A stretch of 64,000 nucleotides of DNA from Xylanibacter rarus (lineage in GTDB: Bacteria > Bacteroidota > Bacteroidia > Bacteroidales > Bacteroidaceae). The notes beneath the pieces were generated by a model. That model was not told the DNA's origin and did no database searches. It worked only from the letters and a program-made list of their open reading frames with translations. The stretch is from the NCBI RefSeq assembly GCF_001275135.1, contig NZ_LFQU01000017.1, positions 23,380 through 87,379 of the forward strand, in the 5' to 3' direction. Positions 26,785 through 35,251 of the stretch are shown one piece after another. Position 1 is the first letter of the stretch; each line of letters starts with the position of its first letter. The position numbers and the translations under genes are program-made.

Positions 26785-27744
26785 ATGAAAAACAAGAAAC
26801 ACTTGATTATGGCAGCAGCCCTTATGGCTGCCCCGGTGTGCGCACAGGCGCAGGCCGTACACGAAACAATGAAGGTGAACATTGAGCGCGGGCGCATTGA
26901 TGCCGTTACGGGCATAGTATATTCGCAGATAACATCGGCATCAGACAACCGCACGCTGCAGATGACTTTGCTCGTGCCGTGTACGGACAAGCCAAAACCG
27001 GCCATAATATATTATCCCGGCGGCGGATTTCTTTCGGCAGCACACGACAGATATGTAGAGATGCGCATGGCTCTGGCTGAGGCCGGCTTTGTGGTGGCAT
27101 CAGTAGAGTATCGCACCGTGCCCGACATGTTTCCGGCTTTGCTGGTCGACGGCAAGTCGGCCGTCCGCTATCTTCGTGCCCATGCCCGTCAGTTTGGCAT
27201 CGACCCTCAGCGCATAGGCGTGATAGGCGATTCGGCAGGAGGCTATCTTGCGCAGATGGTAGGCGTTACGGGCGGCGACAAGGAATATGATCAGGGCGAC
27301 TATCTCGACCAGAGTTCGGATGTGCAGGCCGCAGCGACAATTTATGGCATAAGCAACCTGATGAACATAGGCGAGGGGTATTCAAAGGAGATACAGGACA
27401 TACACGCATCGAAGGCCGTTACCGAGGCGTTGCTCGTTCACGGAACGGCGTTTGCCTCTTATCCTGGCGCAAGCATTCTTAGCGATACGGCAAAGGCCAT
27501 GAAGGCAAGTCCGATGGGGCATATACGCAAGGGACTGCCTCCGTTCCTGATAATGCACGGCACGGCAGACGCGCTGGTGTCGCCTGTGCAGAGCAGGCAG
27601 CTGTATGACGCGCTGAAGAAAGCAGACAACGACGTAAGCTATGTAGAGGTTGAAGATGCCGGGCATGGCGACATGTACTGGTTTCAGCAGCCTGTCATCG
27701 ACCGCGTGGTTAGATGGTTTAAGGAGAAACTTGCAGAAAAATAA
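26785..27744 (+). CDS. Secreted alpha/beta hydrolase, esterase/lipase type
   Basis: This 319-residue protein has a signal peptide (MKNKKHLIMAAALMAAPVCAQAQA). The oxyanion segment YYPGGGFLSA (about 73-82) corresponds to the HGGG motif of hormone-sensitive-lipase-like esterases. The nucleophile is Ser150 in GDSAGG. The acid is likely in HGTADALVSP (about 259) and the histidine in DAGHGDMYWF (about 293). Homologues act on acetylated or feruloylated sugars and small esters, so a role in polysaccharide deacetylation is possible. There is no neighbouring glycan utilisation operon to decide it. It is monocistronic and followed by a long hairpin. Confidence 0.85.
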   Translation: MKNKKHLIMAAALMAAPVCAQAQAVHETMKVNIERGRIDAVTGIVYSQITSASDNRTLQMTLLVPCTDKPKPAIIYYPGGGFLSAAHDRYVEMRMALAEAGFVVASVEYRTVPDMFPALLVDGKSAVRYLRAHARQFGIDPQRIGVIGDSAGGYLAQMVGVTGGDKEYDQGDYLDQSSDVQAAATIYGISNLMNIGEGYSKEIQDIHASKAVTEALLVHGTAFASYPGASILSDTAKAMKASPMGHIRKGLPPFLIMHGTADALVSPVQSRQLYDALKKADNDVSYVEVEDAGHGDMYWFQQPVIDRVVRWFKEKLAEK

Positions 27745-27762
27745 TATTTTTGTGAATTAAGA

Positions 27763-27812
27763 AAATCAAAGGGGGCGTTTTTTGAGCGAATCAAAAAACG
27801 TCCCCTTTGATT
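27763..27812. terminator. Terminator after the alpha/beta hydrolase
   Basis: AATCAAAGGGG-CGTTTTTTG pairs with CAAAAAACG-CCCCTTTGATT with a single mismatch, giving a stem of more than 20 bp around a 7-base loop. It can act on both strands. Confidence 0.75.
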
Positions 27813-27857
27813 GTTTATGGTGTCTTTGTTAGGATGATAATCAACGAGACAAACGTT

Positions 27858-27904
27858 CCGGCTGATTTGCGCGGGTGTTGTTGTGTGTAGCGAGAATCTG
27901 CCGG
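27858..27904. repeat. Hairpin family A, expanded-loop copy
   Basis: CCGGCTGATTT and AATCTGCCGG flank a loop enlarged by about 24 bases. A similar insert occurs inverted at 60479-60524. It is followed by AGAGCGGCTAATTTTCTGATC, a degraded cassette arm. Confidence 0.6.
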
Positions 27905-27947
27905 AATTAAATATAACAACCAAAATCAGAGCGGCTAATTTTCTGAT

Positions 27948-28787
27948 CTATCGCCAGCTCATAAACAATTTTGTAGTTTCGGCATCATGATGGTCGAAGA
28001 ACAGACTTTTGCCTGTGTCGAGTGTGGCTATCTCTGCCATTTCCTCGTCTGAAAGTTCAAAGTTGAAGATGTCGAGATTCTGCTTCATGCGCTCTATGTG
28101 AACAGACTTCGGTATTATTATCACGCCACGCTGAATCAGCCAGCGCAATGCAATCTGTGCCACGCTCTTGCCGTGACTGTTGCCTGTCTTTGTGAGAGTT
28201 TCGTTGCTGAACAGATTGTTGCGGCCTTCCGCAAGCGGACCCCATGACATGATGTGTGTGCCGAACTCCTCCATTATCTTCTGTGCTTCAGTCTGCTGAT
28301 TGAACACATGCGTCTCAACCTGATTGACCGCAGGCACAATGTCGACGTTGCTGGCCAGGTCGATAAGGTGGTCGGGATAAAAGTTGCTCACGCCTATGGC
28401 GTGCAGCTTGCCCTCTCTGTAGGCATCCTCGAGTGCCCTGTAGGCTCCGTAGCGGTCGCAGAATGGCTGATGAAGAAGCATCAGGTCGATGTAGTCGGTC
28501 TGCAGCTTGCGCAGACTATCGTCTATCGATGCTTTTGCCTTTTCGTAGCCGTAGTTGGATATCCACACCTTGCTCACGATGAAAATGTCCGACCGGTTAA
28601 TTCCGCTGCTCTTCACGGCACGTCCCACGCCTTCCTCGTTGTGGTAGGCCTGTGCCGTGTCAATCATCCTGTAGCCTGTTTTCAGTGCGTCGCTCACGCA
28701 ACGTTCACATTCGTCGGGCGAAACCTGATATACGCCGTAGCCTATCTGTGGCATCTCTATTCCGTTGTTCAGTTTTATTGTCTTCAT
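27948..28787 (-). CDS. Aldo/keto reductase
   Basis: This 279-residue protein is the normal length for bacterial AKR5-type enzymes (2,5-diketo-gluconate reductase-like). The catalytic tetrad is visible as D43 and Y48 in IDTAQAYHNE, K73 in VSKVW and H106 in LLHQPF. The NADPH phosphate-binding region is near the C-terminus (IPKSVHIERMKQNLDIF). It is a cytosolic NADPH-dependent reductase of aldehydes or ketones; the physiological substrate is unknown. It has its own promoter and lies downstream of the alcohol dehydrogenase in the same direction. Confidence 0.92.
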   Translation of the reverse strand: MKTIKLNNGIEMPQIGYGVYQVSPDECERCVSDALKTGYRMIDTAQAYHNEEGVGRAVKSSGINRSDIFIVSKVWISNYGYEKAKASIDDSLRKLQTDYIDLMLLHQPFCDRYGAYRALEDAYREGKLHAIGVSNFYPDHLIDLASNVDIVPAVNQVETHVFNQQTEAQKIMEEFGTHIMSWGPLAEGRNNLFSNETLTKTGNSHGKSVAQIALRWLIQRGVIIIPKSVHIERMKQNLDIFNFELSDEEMAEIATLDTGKSLFFDHHDAETTKLFMSWR

Positions 28788-28831
28788 GTTACCTTCGTTT
28801 TTATGTTTAGCAAAATGTTTCTTTCACTTTG

Positions 28832-28839
28832 CAAAGTTA
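28832..28839 (-). promoter_or_regulatory. -7 element for the aldo/keto reductase
   Basis: TAACTTTG on the minus strand, 45 bp upstream of the start. Confidence 0.6.
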
Positions 28840-28977
28840 GCAATAAATAACTGAGTGAAGAGGATATGGATTACGGATAGATTAACCACTTTTACAGACT
28901 TTTTTAATCACTCTTTGAGACGTCGGCTGCATAGCCGTTTCAGCTGTGTCTGCCGGCAACGTGAAGGCATGCGCTGC

Positions 28978-30024
28978 CTATGGCCTTTGCCTCTCGGTTA
29001 TAGCCACCTTTATCACTCCGTCAAGCCTGTTTTCAAACGTTCGGTAAGCCTCTTCAATTTCGTTTAGCGGATAGCTGTGGGTTATCAGCGGGGTGGTGTC
29101 TATGTGGCCTTCGGATATCAGACGCAGAATTTCGTCGCAGTCGCAACCGTCAACGCCGCCTGTCTTGAACGTAAGGTTTTTGCCATACATGTCGGGCAGC
29201 GGCAGTGTCTGCGGCTTGTCGTAAAGAGCTACAACGGTAACTATAGCATTGGGACGTGCGCATCGCCATGCCAGTTCGAAAGTGTCGTCGGCTCCTGCCA
29301 CTTCAATCACTCTGTCGGCGCCGCCGTGACTGCTGTTGGCTCTTACAAAGGCTTCGGCGTCTTCGGGCTTGGTTACGAGTACATCGGGATAATGACTTCG
29401 TACAAAACGGATGCGCTCGTCCGACTTCTCGCAGACGATTATGCGCCGTGGCTTATGGAGCATGGCGCACAGCAGGGTGCATATGCCTGTCGGACCGGCA
29501 CCTATTATCATTACTGTGTCGTCTGATGTAATTTCGGATATGCGTGCTGCCCAGAATCCTGTGGCAAGTATGTCGCCTGTGAAGAGTGCCTGCTCGTCTG
29601 TTACGTTGTCGGGTATGCGGTTGAGTCCGTTGTCGGCGTGCGGCACTCTTACATATTCGGCCTGTCCGCCGTCTATTCGGCAACCTAACGCCCAGCCTCC
29701 GTCGGGGTCTTCGCAGTTGTTCACGTAGCCGTGCTTGCAGAAGAAACATTCGCCGCAGAACGTTTCAACGTTCACCGTAACGCGGTCGCCCGGCTTAACG
29801 TTTCTTACTTCAGCTCCCACCTGTTCAACTATGCCCACCATCTCGTGGCCAACGGTTATGCCGGGCACGGCCCTCGGCACGCTGCCGTGCTTTATGTGCA
29901 AGTCGCTCGTGCAGATGCTTCCGAGGGTTACGCGCACAATGGCGTCGCGCGCGTCTTTAATTTGCGGCACGGGCTTTTCTTTAAGTTCAAACCGTCCGCG
30001 CTCTATGTATGTGTATGCTAACAT
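28978..30024 (-). CDS. Zinc-dependent alcohol dehydrogenase
   Basis: This 348-residue medium-chain dehydrogenase has catalytic zinc ligands C38 and H60-E61. The structural zinc set is C90, C93, C96 and C104 (CGECFFCKHGYVNNC), and the Rossmann motif GAGPTG lies near 175. The sequence type (LGSICTSDLHIKHG, then GGWALGCRIDGGQAEYVRVP) resembles threonine dehydrogenase/isopropanol dehydrogenase-like enzymes acting on secondary alcohols with NAD(P). Substrate choice is not readable. It lies 90 bp after the GNAT-DUF1810 gene in the same direction and may share its transcript. Confidence 0.9.
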   Translation of the reverse strand: MLAYTYIERGRFELKEKPVPQIKDARDAIVRVTLGSICTSDLHIKHGSVPRAVPGITVGHEMVGIVEQVGAEVRNVKPGDRVTVNVETFCGECFFCKHGYVNNCEDPDGGWALGCRIDGGQAEYVRVPHADNGLNRIPDNVTDEQALFTGDILATGFWAARISEITSDDTVMIIGAGPTGICTLLCAMLHKPRRIIVCEKSDERIRFVRSHYPDVLVTKPEDAEAFVRANSSHGGADRVIEVAGADDTFELAWRCARPNAIVTVVALYDKPQTLPLPDMYGKNLTFKTGGVDGCDCDEILRLISEGHIDTTPLITHSYPLNEIEEAYRTFENRLDGVIKVAITERQRP

Positions 30025-30114
30025 CGTTTTGCTTGGTTTTATGGTTATATTAAATATGTTTCGGTATGTAATGAGTTAGGGTAAAACCCTGATTGCCGCA
30101 TTGCTGGCCACAGG

Positions 30115-31113
30115 TTATTCCTCTTTAGCATTGAAGAAGGCGTCGAGCACTTCGGCAAATATGTCGCCTGGCGATATGCTGTCAAACAGCTGCATGCATG
30201 TGCGCAGCTTCAGTACATCTATTTGTGAGCCCATAAGTCTTCGTATTGTGGTGCGGCCTTTGTGTTTGAGCAGTGCGGCTGATATTTCGCGCAGTCGCGC
30301 TCCGAGCAGCGGGTGTGCCAGATATGCGCGTGCTTCGCCGGTGCCGTCGAGTCCGTAATATTCAGAGTTGTAGCTGTGCCCAAGACCTTTCTGCTGCGGA
30401 AATATGTACCATATCCAGTGGCTACGCTTGCCTCCGCTGCGTATTTCGCTAAGTGCTGTTGCATATTCAGTTTCCTGTGCATCGACGAATCTTTGCAGAT
30501 TATATTCATTTTCGTTCATGGTATTATGGTTTATTTGGTTTGTATGTCTTGTTCCTTGTTTTTGGAATGCTATGCGCGGGGTGCCGTCGGCAACGTAAAT
30601 AGTGCCGCATCTTATGAATCCTTCTTTCTCCAGGATGCTGATCATCGTGGAGTTAAGTTCGTGAGTGTCCACCCTCAGGTTGCCTTTGTCAAGGGCAAAC
30701 CTTATGGCAAGCAGTGCTATGCCGCCTACGCTACCGTCAGACGCAAGTCGGTGTATCACGTTATAAGGCTCGTCGTCGGGCCATTGACCGTTGTATATCT
30801 TGGCATAAGTAGGCTCGGGCGACGGGCGCATGCAGAAGCATGCCACAATGCGGCCGTTTAGGCATATCAGATAGAAACACCCGTCGGCAACATCACTCGC
30901 CACGGTCTGTTTCTGCGGATAGCCGTTAGTCCACTGCACGTTGTTGCCGTTGCGGCGCATATATTGCCGCGCCTTGTCGAATATATCGTTTATCTGTGGC
31001 CACAGATTTTCAAATTCCTCTTTGCGGCACAGTTTTATCTGCGGTCTTATGTCTTTTGTAACGGCAGAGCCGTCGTGTTTTGCATATTGTTTCATATCAG
31101 GCTTTTGGCACAT
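30115..31113 (-). CDS. GNAT acetyltransferase fused to DUF1810
   Basis: The frame is 332 residues. Residues about 25-185 form a GNAT-like N-acetyltransferase (LCRKEEFENLWPQIN at the start, VGGIALLAIRFA in the acetyl-CoA region, LEKEGFIRCGTIYV at the end). Residues about 199-332 are a complete DUF1810 domain (LQRFVDAQ, GKRSHWIWYIFPQ, LGARLREISAALL, LRTCMQLFDSI). The 20-residue linker is encoded by AT-rich DNA that looks like a former spacer and ends in a methionine (30519) at which DUF1810 could start by itself. The fusion may thus come from loss of a stop codon. The substrate of the GNAT and the role of DUF1810 are unknown. Confidence 0.8.
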   Translation of the reverse strand: MCQKPDMKQYAKHDGSAVTKDIRPQIKLCRKEEFENLWPQINDIFDKARQYMRRNGNNVQWTNGYPQKQTVASDVADGCFYLICLNGRIVACFCMRPSPEPTYAKIYNGQWPDDEPYNVIHRLASDGSVGGIALLAIRFALDKGNLRVDTHELNSTMISILEKEGFIRCGTIYVADGTPRIAFQKQGTRHTNQINHNTMNENEYNLQRFVDAQETEYATALSEIRSGGKRSHWIWYIFPQQKGLGHSYNSEYYGLDGTGEARAYLAHPLLGARLREISAALLKHKGRTTIRRLMGSQIDVLKLRTCMQLFDSISPGDIFAEVLDAFFNAKEE

Positions 31114-31133
31114 ATAGTTTTTTTAATGACATA

Positions 31134-31141
31134 CAAAGATA
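31134..31141 (-). promoter_or_regulatory. -7 element for the GNAT-DUF1810 gene
   Basis: TATCTTTG on the minus strand, 20 bp upstream of the start. It is embedded in the first unit of the 86-bp tandem repeat. Confidence 0.55.
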
Positions 31142-31295
31142 GTGAAAGGCGAGAGCAAAGTCAAATAAAAGACGCAGTTTTTTGAATTTTGTCTTAGCCG
31201 AGCCGCCTCCTATCTTATTTAAAGATAGTGAAAGGCGAGAGCAAAGTCAAATAAAAGACGTAGTTTTTTGAGTTTTGTCATAGCTGCGCCGCCTT
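31135..31295. repeat. 86-bp-period tandem duplication, two units
   Basis: Unit 1 runs 31135-31209 and unit 2 runs 31221-31295. They share AAAGATAGTGAAAGGCGAGA, GCAAAGTCAAATAAAAGACG and AGTTTTTTGA with only a few changes, and each ends in GCCGCCT. The sequence type (GCGAGAGCAAAGTCAAATAAA) is, from memory, a widespread intergenic element in Bacteroides and Prevotella genomes. Confidence 0.85.
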
Positions 31296-31433
31296 ATTTT
31301 TGGTATGCCTGCCGTCATTTGTAAATATTCCTGTATTACGGAAACAGATATAAAGGTATTTTTGACTTTGTGCAATTACATAAATATTTCAAAAAACTTC
31401 TTCAAAGGATGTGGGATATTCAAAACTTTTGTG

Positions 31434-31441
31434 TAAGTTTG
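31434..31441 (+). promoter_or_regulatory. -7 element for the glutathione peroxidase gene
   Basis: TAAGTTTG in the context ACTTTTGTGTAAGTTTGCAGAAG. A similar motif (ATAAAGTTTGTAGAAG) recurs at 31501. The first site leaves a leader of about 105 bases. Confidence 0.4.
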
Positions 31442-31546
31442 CAGAAGATAAAAATATCATGCCAAAAGTTTACTGATAAACAGTTGTCGCAGCGTTTGGC
31501 ATAAAGTTTGTAGAAGATTTTATATATAAACCGATAAAAACAAAAG

Positions 31547-32101
31547 ATGAAAACAGTTTATGATTTCACTGTCAAGGACAGAAAAGGAAAAGACGTATCG
31601 TTAAAGGAGTATTCCAACGAGGTGCTGCTGATTGTAAACACAGCAACAAAGTGCGGATTCACACCGCAGTATGAGGAGTTGGAGAAACTTTATGAAAAAT
31701 ATCACAGCCAGGGATTTGAGATTCTCGATTTCCCCTGCAACCAGTTCGGACAGCAGGCTCCGGGCACAGACGAGTCTATACATGAGTTCTGCAAGCTGAA
31801 CTATGGCACAGAGTTCCCCCGCTTTAAGAAACTGAAGGTTAACGGAGAAGACGCAGATCCTCTGTATAAATATCTTACAAGTCAGAAGGGCTTTGCCGGA
31901 TGGGACATGAGTCATCCTATAGCTCCGATTCTTGACGATATGCTGTCAAAGGCAGATCCAGACTATAAGAGCAAGGCAGACATCAAGTGGAACTTCACAA
32001 AGTTCCTTGTTGCCAAGAACGGTGTAGTTGTGGCACGTTTCGAGCCTACAGAGAAGATAGAGAACATAGAGAAGCAGATTGAAGAACTGTTGAAGAAATA
32101 A
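31547..32101 (+). CDS. Glutathione peroxidase family protein
   Basis: This 184-residue cytosolic protein has the peroxidatic Cys36 in NTATKCGFTPQY, in place of the selenocysteine of animal enzymes. Q66 lies in FPCNQFGQQ and W148 in IKWNFTKFL, forming the usual catalytic triad. Bacterial members usually draw electrons from thioredoxin rather than glutathione. The adjacent thioredoxin reductase gene (126 bp downstream, same strand) fits that route of hydroperoxide removal. A hairpin between the two genes suggests partial termination or separate expression. Confidence 0.93.
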   Translation: MKTVYDFTVKDRKGKDVSLKEYSNEVLLIVNTATKCGFTPQYEELEKLYEKYHSQGFEILDFPCNQFGQQAPGTDESIHEFCKLNYGTEFPRFKKLKVNGEDADPLYKYLTSQKGFAGWDMSHPIAPILDDMLSKADPDYKSKADIKWNFTKFLVAKNGVVVARFEPTEKIENIEKQIEELLKK

Positions 32102-32135
32102 AAACATATACATTCATATTTGTATAAGATGAAAT

Positions 32136-32200
32136 GAAAAGCCAATGATATAGCGCGGTGCAACCTTATGGGGCATGGTGGTGTATTGTTGGCTTTTCTT
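32136..32200 (+). terminator. Terminator between gpx-like gene and trxB
   Basis: AAAAGCCAA and TTGGCTTTT form a 9-bp stem with further inner pairing, followed by CTTTGTCTTTT. Confidence 0.55.
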
Positions 32201-32227
32201 TGTCTTTTAAAAAAACTATAAATTAAT

Positions 32228-33178
32228 ATGGAAAACGCAGAGAGAGTGAGCTGCCTTATCATAGGCAGCGGTCCGGCAGGATATACGGCTGCGATATATG
32301 CAGCACGTGCTAACCTGAATCCGGTAGAGTATTGCGGTCTGCAGGTTGGCGGACAGCTGACACAGACTACAGTGATAGAGAATTTCCCCGGCTATCCCGA
32401 GGGTGTTGACGGCAATCAGATGATGTTGGATTTGAGGCAGCAGGCAGAGCGCTTCGGTACAGACATGCGCGACGGCGTTATCGTTAAGGCCGACCTGAGC
32501 GAGGCTCCTTACAAGCTGACAACAGACGACGGACATGTTATTGCTGCTGACACAGTAATCATTGCCACAGGTGCTTCGGCAAAATATCTCGGACTGGCTG
32601 ACGAGGAGAAATATAAGGGCGAAGGCGTGTCTGCATGTGCCACATGCGACGGTTTCTTCTATCGCAAGAAGGTTGTTGCCGTTGTTGGCGGCGGCGACAC
32701 AGCATGCGAGGAGGCTCTTTATCTTGCAAGTCTTGCAAAGAAAGTTTACATGATTGTGCGCAAGCCGTTCCTCCGTGCTTCAGAGGTTATGCAGCGCCGT
32801 GTAAAAGAGGCTGAGAACATAGAGATTCTGTTTGAGCACAACACGCTCGGCCTTTATGGTGAGAACGGTGTTGAGGGTGCCCACCTCGTTAAGCGCAAGG
32901 GCGAACCCGACGAGGAGAAATACGATCTGCCTATCGACGGCTTCTTCCTTGCTATCGGTCACAAGCCTAACAGCGATGTGTTTAAAGAGTGGCTCGACCT
33001 CGACGAGATAGGATATATCAAGACCATAGGCAATACTCCTTGCACCAATGTGCCCGGCGTATTTGCTGCAGGCGACGTTGCCGATCCTCACTATCGTCAG
33101 GCAATCACAGCAGCTGCAAGCGGTTGCCGTGCGGCAATAGAGGCTAAGAACTATCTTCAGGAGCATCCGTCTCACTGA
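32228..33178 (+). CDS. trxB: Thioredoxin-disulfide reductase
   Basis: This 316-residue protein has an FAD-binding GSGPAGYTAAIYAARA (13-28). The redox-active pair C137-A-T-C140 is followed by DG, and the NADPH-binding site is VVGGGDTACEEAL (about 157-169). The closing FAD motif GVFAAGDVAD lies near 280. It reduces thioredoxin with NADPH and thereby supports ribonucleotide reductase and peroxidases. It follows the glutathione peroxidase-type gene and is terminated by a clear hairpin at 33213-33257. Confidence 0.96.
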   Translation: MENAERVSCLIIGSGPAGYTAAIYAARANLNPVEYCGLQVGGQLTQTTVIENFPGYPEGVDGNQMMLDLRQQAERFGTDMRDGVIVKADLSEAPYKLTTDDGHVIAADTVIIATGASAKYLGLADEEKYKGEGVSACATCDGFFYRKKVVAVVGGGDTACEEALYLASLAKKVYMIVRKPFLRASEVMQRRVKEAENIEILFEHNTLGLYGENGVEGAHLVKRKGEPDEEKYDLPIDGFFLAIGHKPNSDVFKEWLDLDEIGYIKTIGNTPCTNVPGVFAAGDVADPHYRQAITAAASGCRAAIEAKNYLQEHPSH

Positions 33179-33212
33179 TAGACGTTTGCTGGCTTGAATT
33201 AGAAATAAAGCG

Positions 33213-33257
33213 GAGTATGAGCGCGTATGTTTTTTCATGGCGTTCATACTCTTTTTT
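33213..33257 (+). terminator. Terminator of trxB
   Basis: GAGTATGA / TCATACTC stem, extended by GCG pairs, followed by TTTTTT. Confidence 0.8.
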
Positions 33258-33421
33258 GTATTGTGCCGGATATTAGTAGATAAGTCTTTTCAAAGCTTGT
33301 GTTATTCGGTATATGCAGGCTTTATTCTGACAAAATGGCGGTAATCCGAATATAGAAAATAAATCGGCGAGTCCGAAATATCTGGTTTACTCAAAAATAA
33401 CCACTTGTTTGCAACAGAAAA

Positions 33422-33486
33422 CTCGGCCACTTTTGCATCAAAAGTGGCCGAGTTTTGACTCATAAACAATAGGTTAATGATTTGAA
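33422..33486 (+). repeat. GGCCAC hairpin repeat (family D), copy 2
   Basis: The perfect 13-bp stem CTCGGCCACTTTT / AAAAGTGGCCGAG (33422-33452) is followed by TTTT and the tail ACAATAGGTTAATGATTTGA. Copy 1 at 25650-25717 has the tail on the other side in reverse, so the two elements are inserted in opposite orientation. The rest of the gap (33487-33741) is AT-rich and empty. Confidence 0.75.
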
Positions 33487-33741
33487 ATCTATGGATATGA
33501 TTTAGCTTATAGTCTTTATTGAAATTGGCAGTATTTTATCTAACTTTTAATAAAAATACGTCTATTACTTTCTGATTTTTTAAGTTTAAATGCAATTAAA
33601 CTTTTGTTGCCCGTAAAAACAAAATAAGTGGATATGGGTTGAACTCAAAAAAGAGCAGTTGGGCTGACTTATATATTCTGTATTATAAATTGCCGTTTAT
33701 AAATTCATGCAGCCGAGTTATTTTAACGTGAGTTCGACTAA

Positions 33742-35196
33742 TTTAGAATGGTCGCCCATTAAAAAATCTTTATTTAGTTGCCTCTTAAAACATCATTATC
33801 TACTGGTATTCAGTTATTTAAACAATAAAAGTCTTTGACAAATCTGCAAGTTCTCTTACATTTAGGGTAATATACTTGCAGAGTTTATGATTGAAAAGGC
33901 GAATAACAGCTCTTCTTTATTCTGCAACCTGTCTGACATGCTGAACCAATCGCACCCACTTTACCGGTTGGCGGACAAAATGGATTGGGGAAAATTTGAA
34001 ACAGCTTTTCTGCCATTGTATAGTCAGTCCAACGGCCGTCCCGTCAAGCCAATCCGTTTAATGTGTGCTATGCTCATCCTGAAGCACCTTCGTAATCTGT
34101 CAGATGACTCTTTGGTAGAATAATGGAGCGAATTATTATCAGTATTTTTGTGGTATGCAGGAGTTCACTCCGTCTGCCCCATGTGCCTCTTCAGAACTTA
34201 TTCATTTCCGCAAGCGTATCGGTAAAGAGGGAATTGAACTTATTTTTCAGGAAAGCATTCGTGTGAATAACGAGGAGGATGCTGAAGACCATCATCATGA
34301 TACAGCCTTTATTGATTCTACTGTTCAGGAAAAGAATATCACTTATAACACGGATGCAAAGTTGCATAAGAAGATCGTGAAAAAGGTTCTTGGCATTGTG
34401 AGAAAGCTTGGCCTTCTTCTGCGCCAAAGCTATGAAGGGAATCTATCGTGACAACTTTTCCGAAATCATCCCAATAACAGGAAGAAAGCCCTCAAGGCAG
34501 ACAGGCGTTTACGTACAATAGTCGGAATACTTGTCAGAGAGCTGAAGCGTAATCTTAAGGGAAATTACGATTATGATAAATTGCTCGGAATCTTTGAAAA
34601 CATTCTTTCACAAAGACGTAACAGCCGGAAAAAGATCTATTCCATTCATGAGCCGGAAGTACAATGTATCTGCAATGGCAAAGAACATAAGAAATACGAA
34701 TTCGGCAACAAGGTATCCATCATACGTTCAGTCACAGGCATTATTCTTGGTGCCATGTCCTTCCGCAATGGATATGATGGTCATACTATCGGGTCTTCCT
34801 GGGAACAGGTAGAATGGTTAACCGGGCTAAAAATCAAAGTGATGGCAGGTGACAGAGGATACAGAGGCAAGAAGAAAATTAACGGGATGAAGATTATAAT
34901 TCCCGATGTACCCAAGAAGTCAGACAGCCGTTATCAGAAGCAGAAAAAACACAAACTCTTCTGCAAGCGTGCAGGTATAGAACCAACAATAAGTCATTAA
35001 AGGGTAGTGTTTCACAGAGTGTGTCTAAGGCAAACTTGCCTCAGACACACTCTGTGAAACACTACCCTGGCGGCAGCGGCTTATAACTTCAAAAGAACCA
35101 TGAAAGCTCTCTGTTGCATGCTTCAAAAAATATGCGAGATACTGTGTCAGAACAATATCTCGCAAAAAAGGGTTTTTAAAGGACGACTATTTTATA
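33742..35196 (+). mobile_element. Remnant of an IS5-like insertion sequence
   Basis: The ends carry imperfect terminal inverted repeats of about 34 bp. The left end (33742-33775) includes AATGGTCGCCCATTAAAAAA. The right end, read inward on the minus strand from 35196, includes AATAGTCGTCCTTTAAAAA. About 26 of 34 positions match. Between them lies a decayed DDE transposase gene and, near the 3' end, a 68-bp palindrome. At about 1.45 kb the size fits an IS5-superfamily element. No target-site duplication was established. Confidence 0.75.
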
Positions 35197-35205
35197 TGTA
35201 GATGA
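33887..35205 (+). pseudogene. Degenerate IS5-type transposase
   Basis: The N-terminal part (from 33887, DMLNQSHPLYRLADKMDW, RPVKPIRLMCAMLILKHLRN) stops at TAA (34121-34123), where a glutamine codon is expected (VE-Q-WSE). It then shifts frame near 34135, where NYYQYFCGMQEF continues in another frame. It meets TGA at 34449 in a disordered stretch, and resumes with KALKADRR and the catalytic-domain segments HTIGSSWEQVEWL, KVMAGDRGYRGKKK and FCKRAGIEPTISH. After ISH the expected coding segment is missing. A 68-bp palindrome takes its place, and the tail LAAAAYNFKRTMKAL continues in a third frame. It cannot make an active enzyme. Confidence 0.85.
35002..35069. repeat. 33-bp-arm near-perfect palindrome inside the IS remnant
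   Basis: Arms 35002-35034 and 35037-35069 are reverse complements with one mismatch, around a 2-base centre. The arms begin AGGGTAGTGTTTCACAGAG. They look like two terminal inverted repeats of another insertion sequence abutted head to head. They replace part of the transposase gene rather than simply interrupting it. Confidence 0.85.
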
Positions 35206-35251
35206 CTATAATTTGTAGGGCATTCAAATTTTTAATTTAATACAACTTGTA

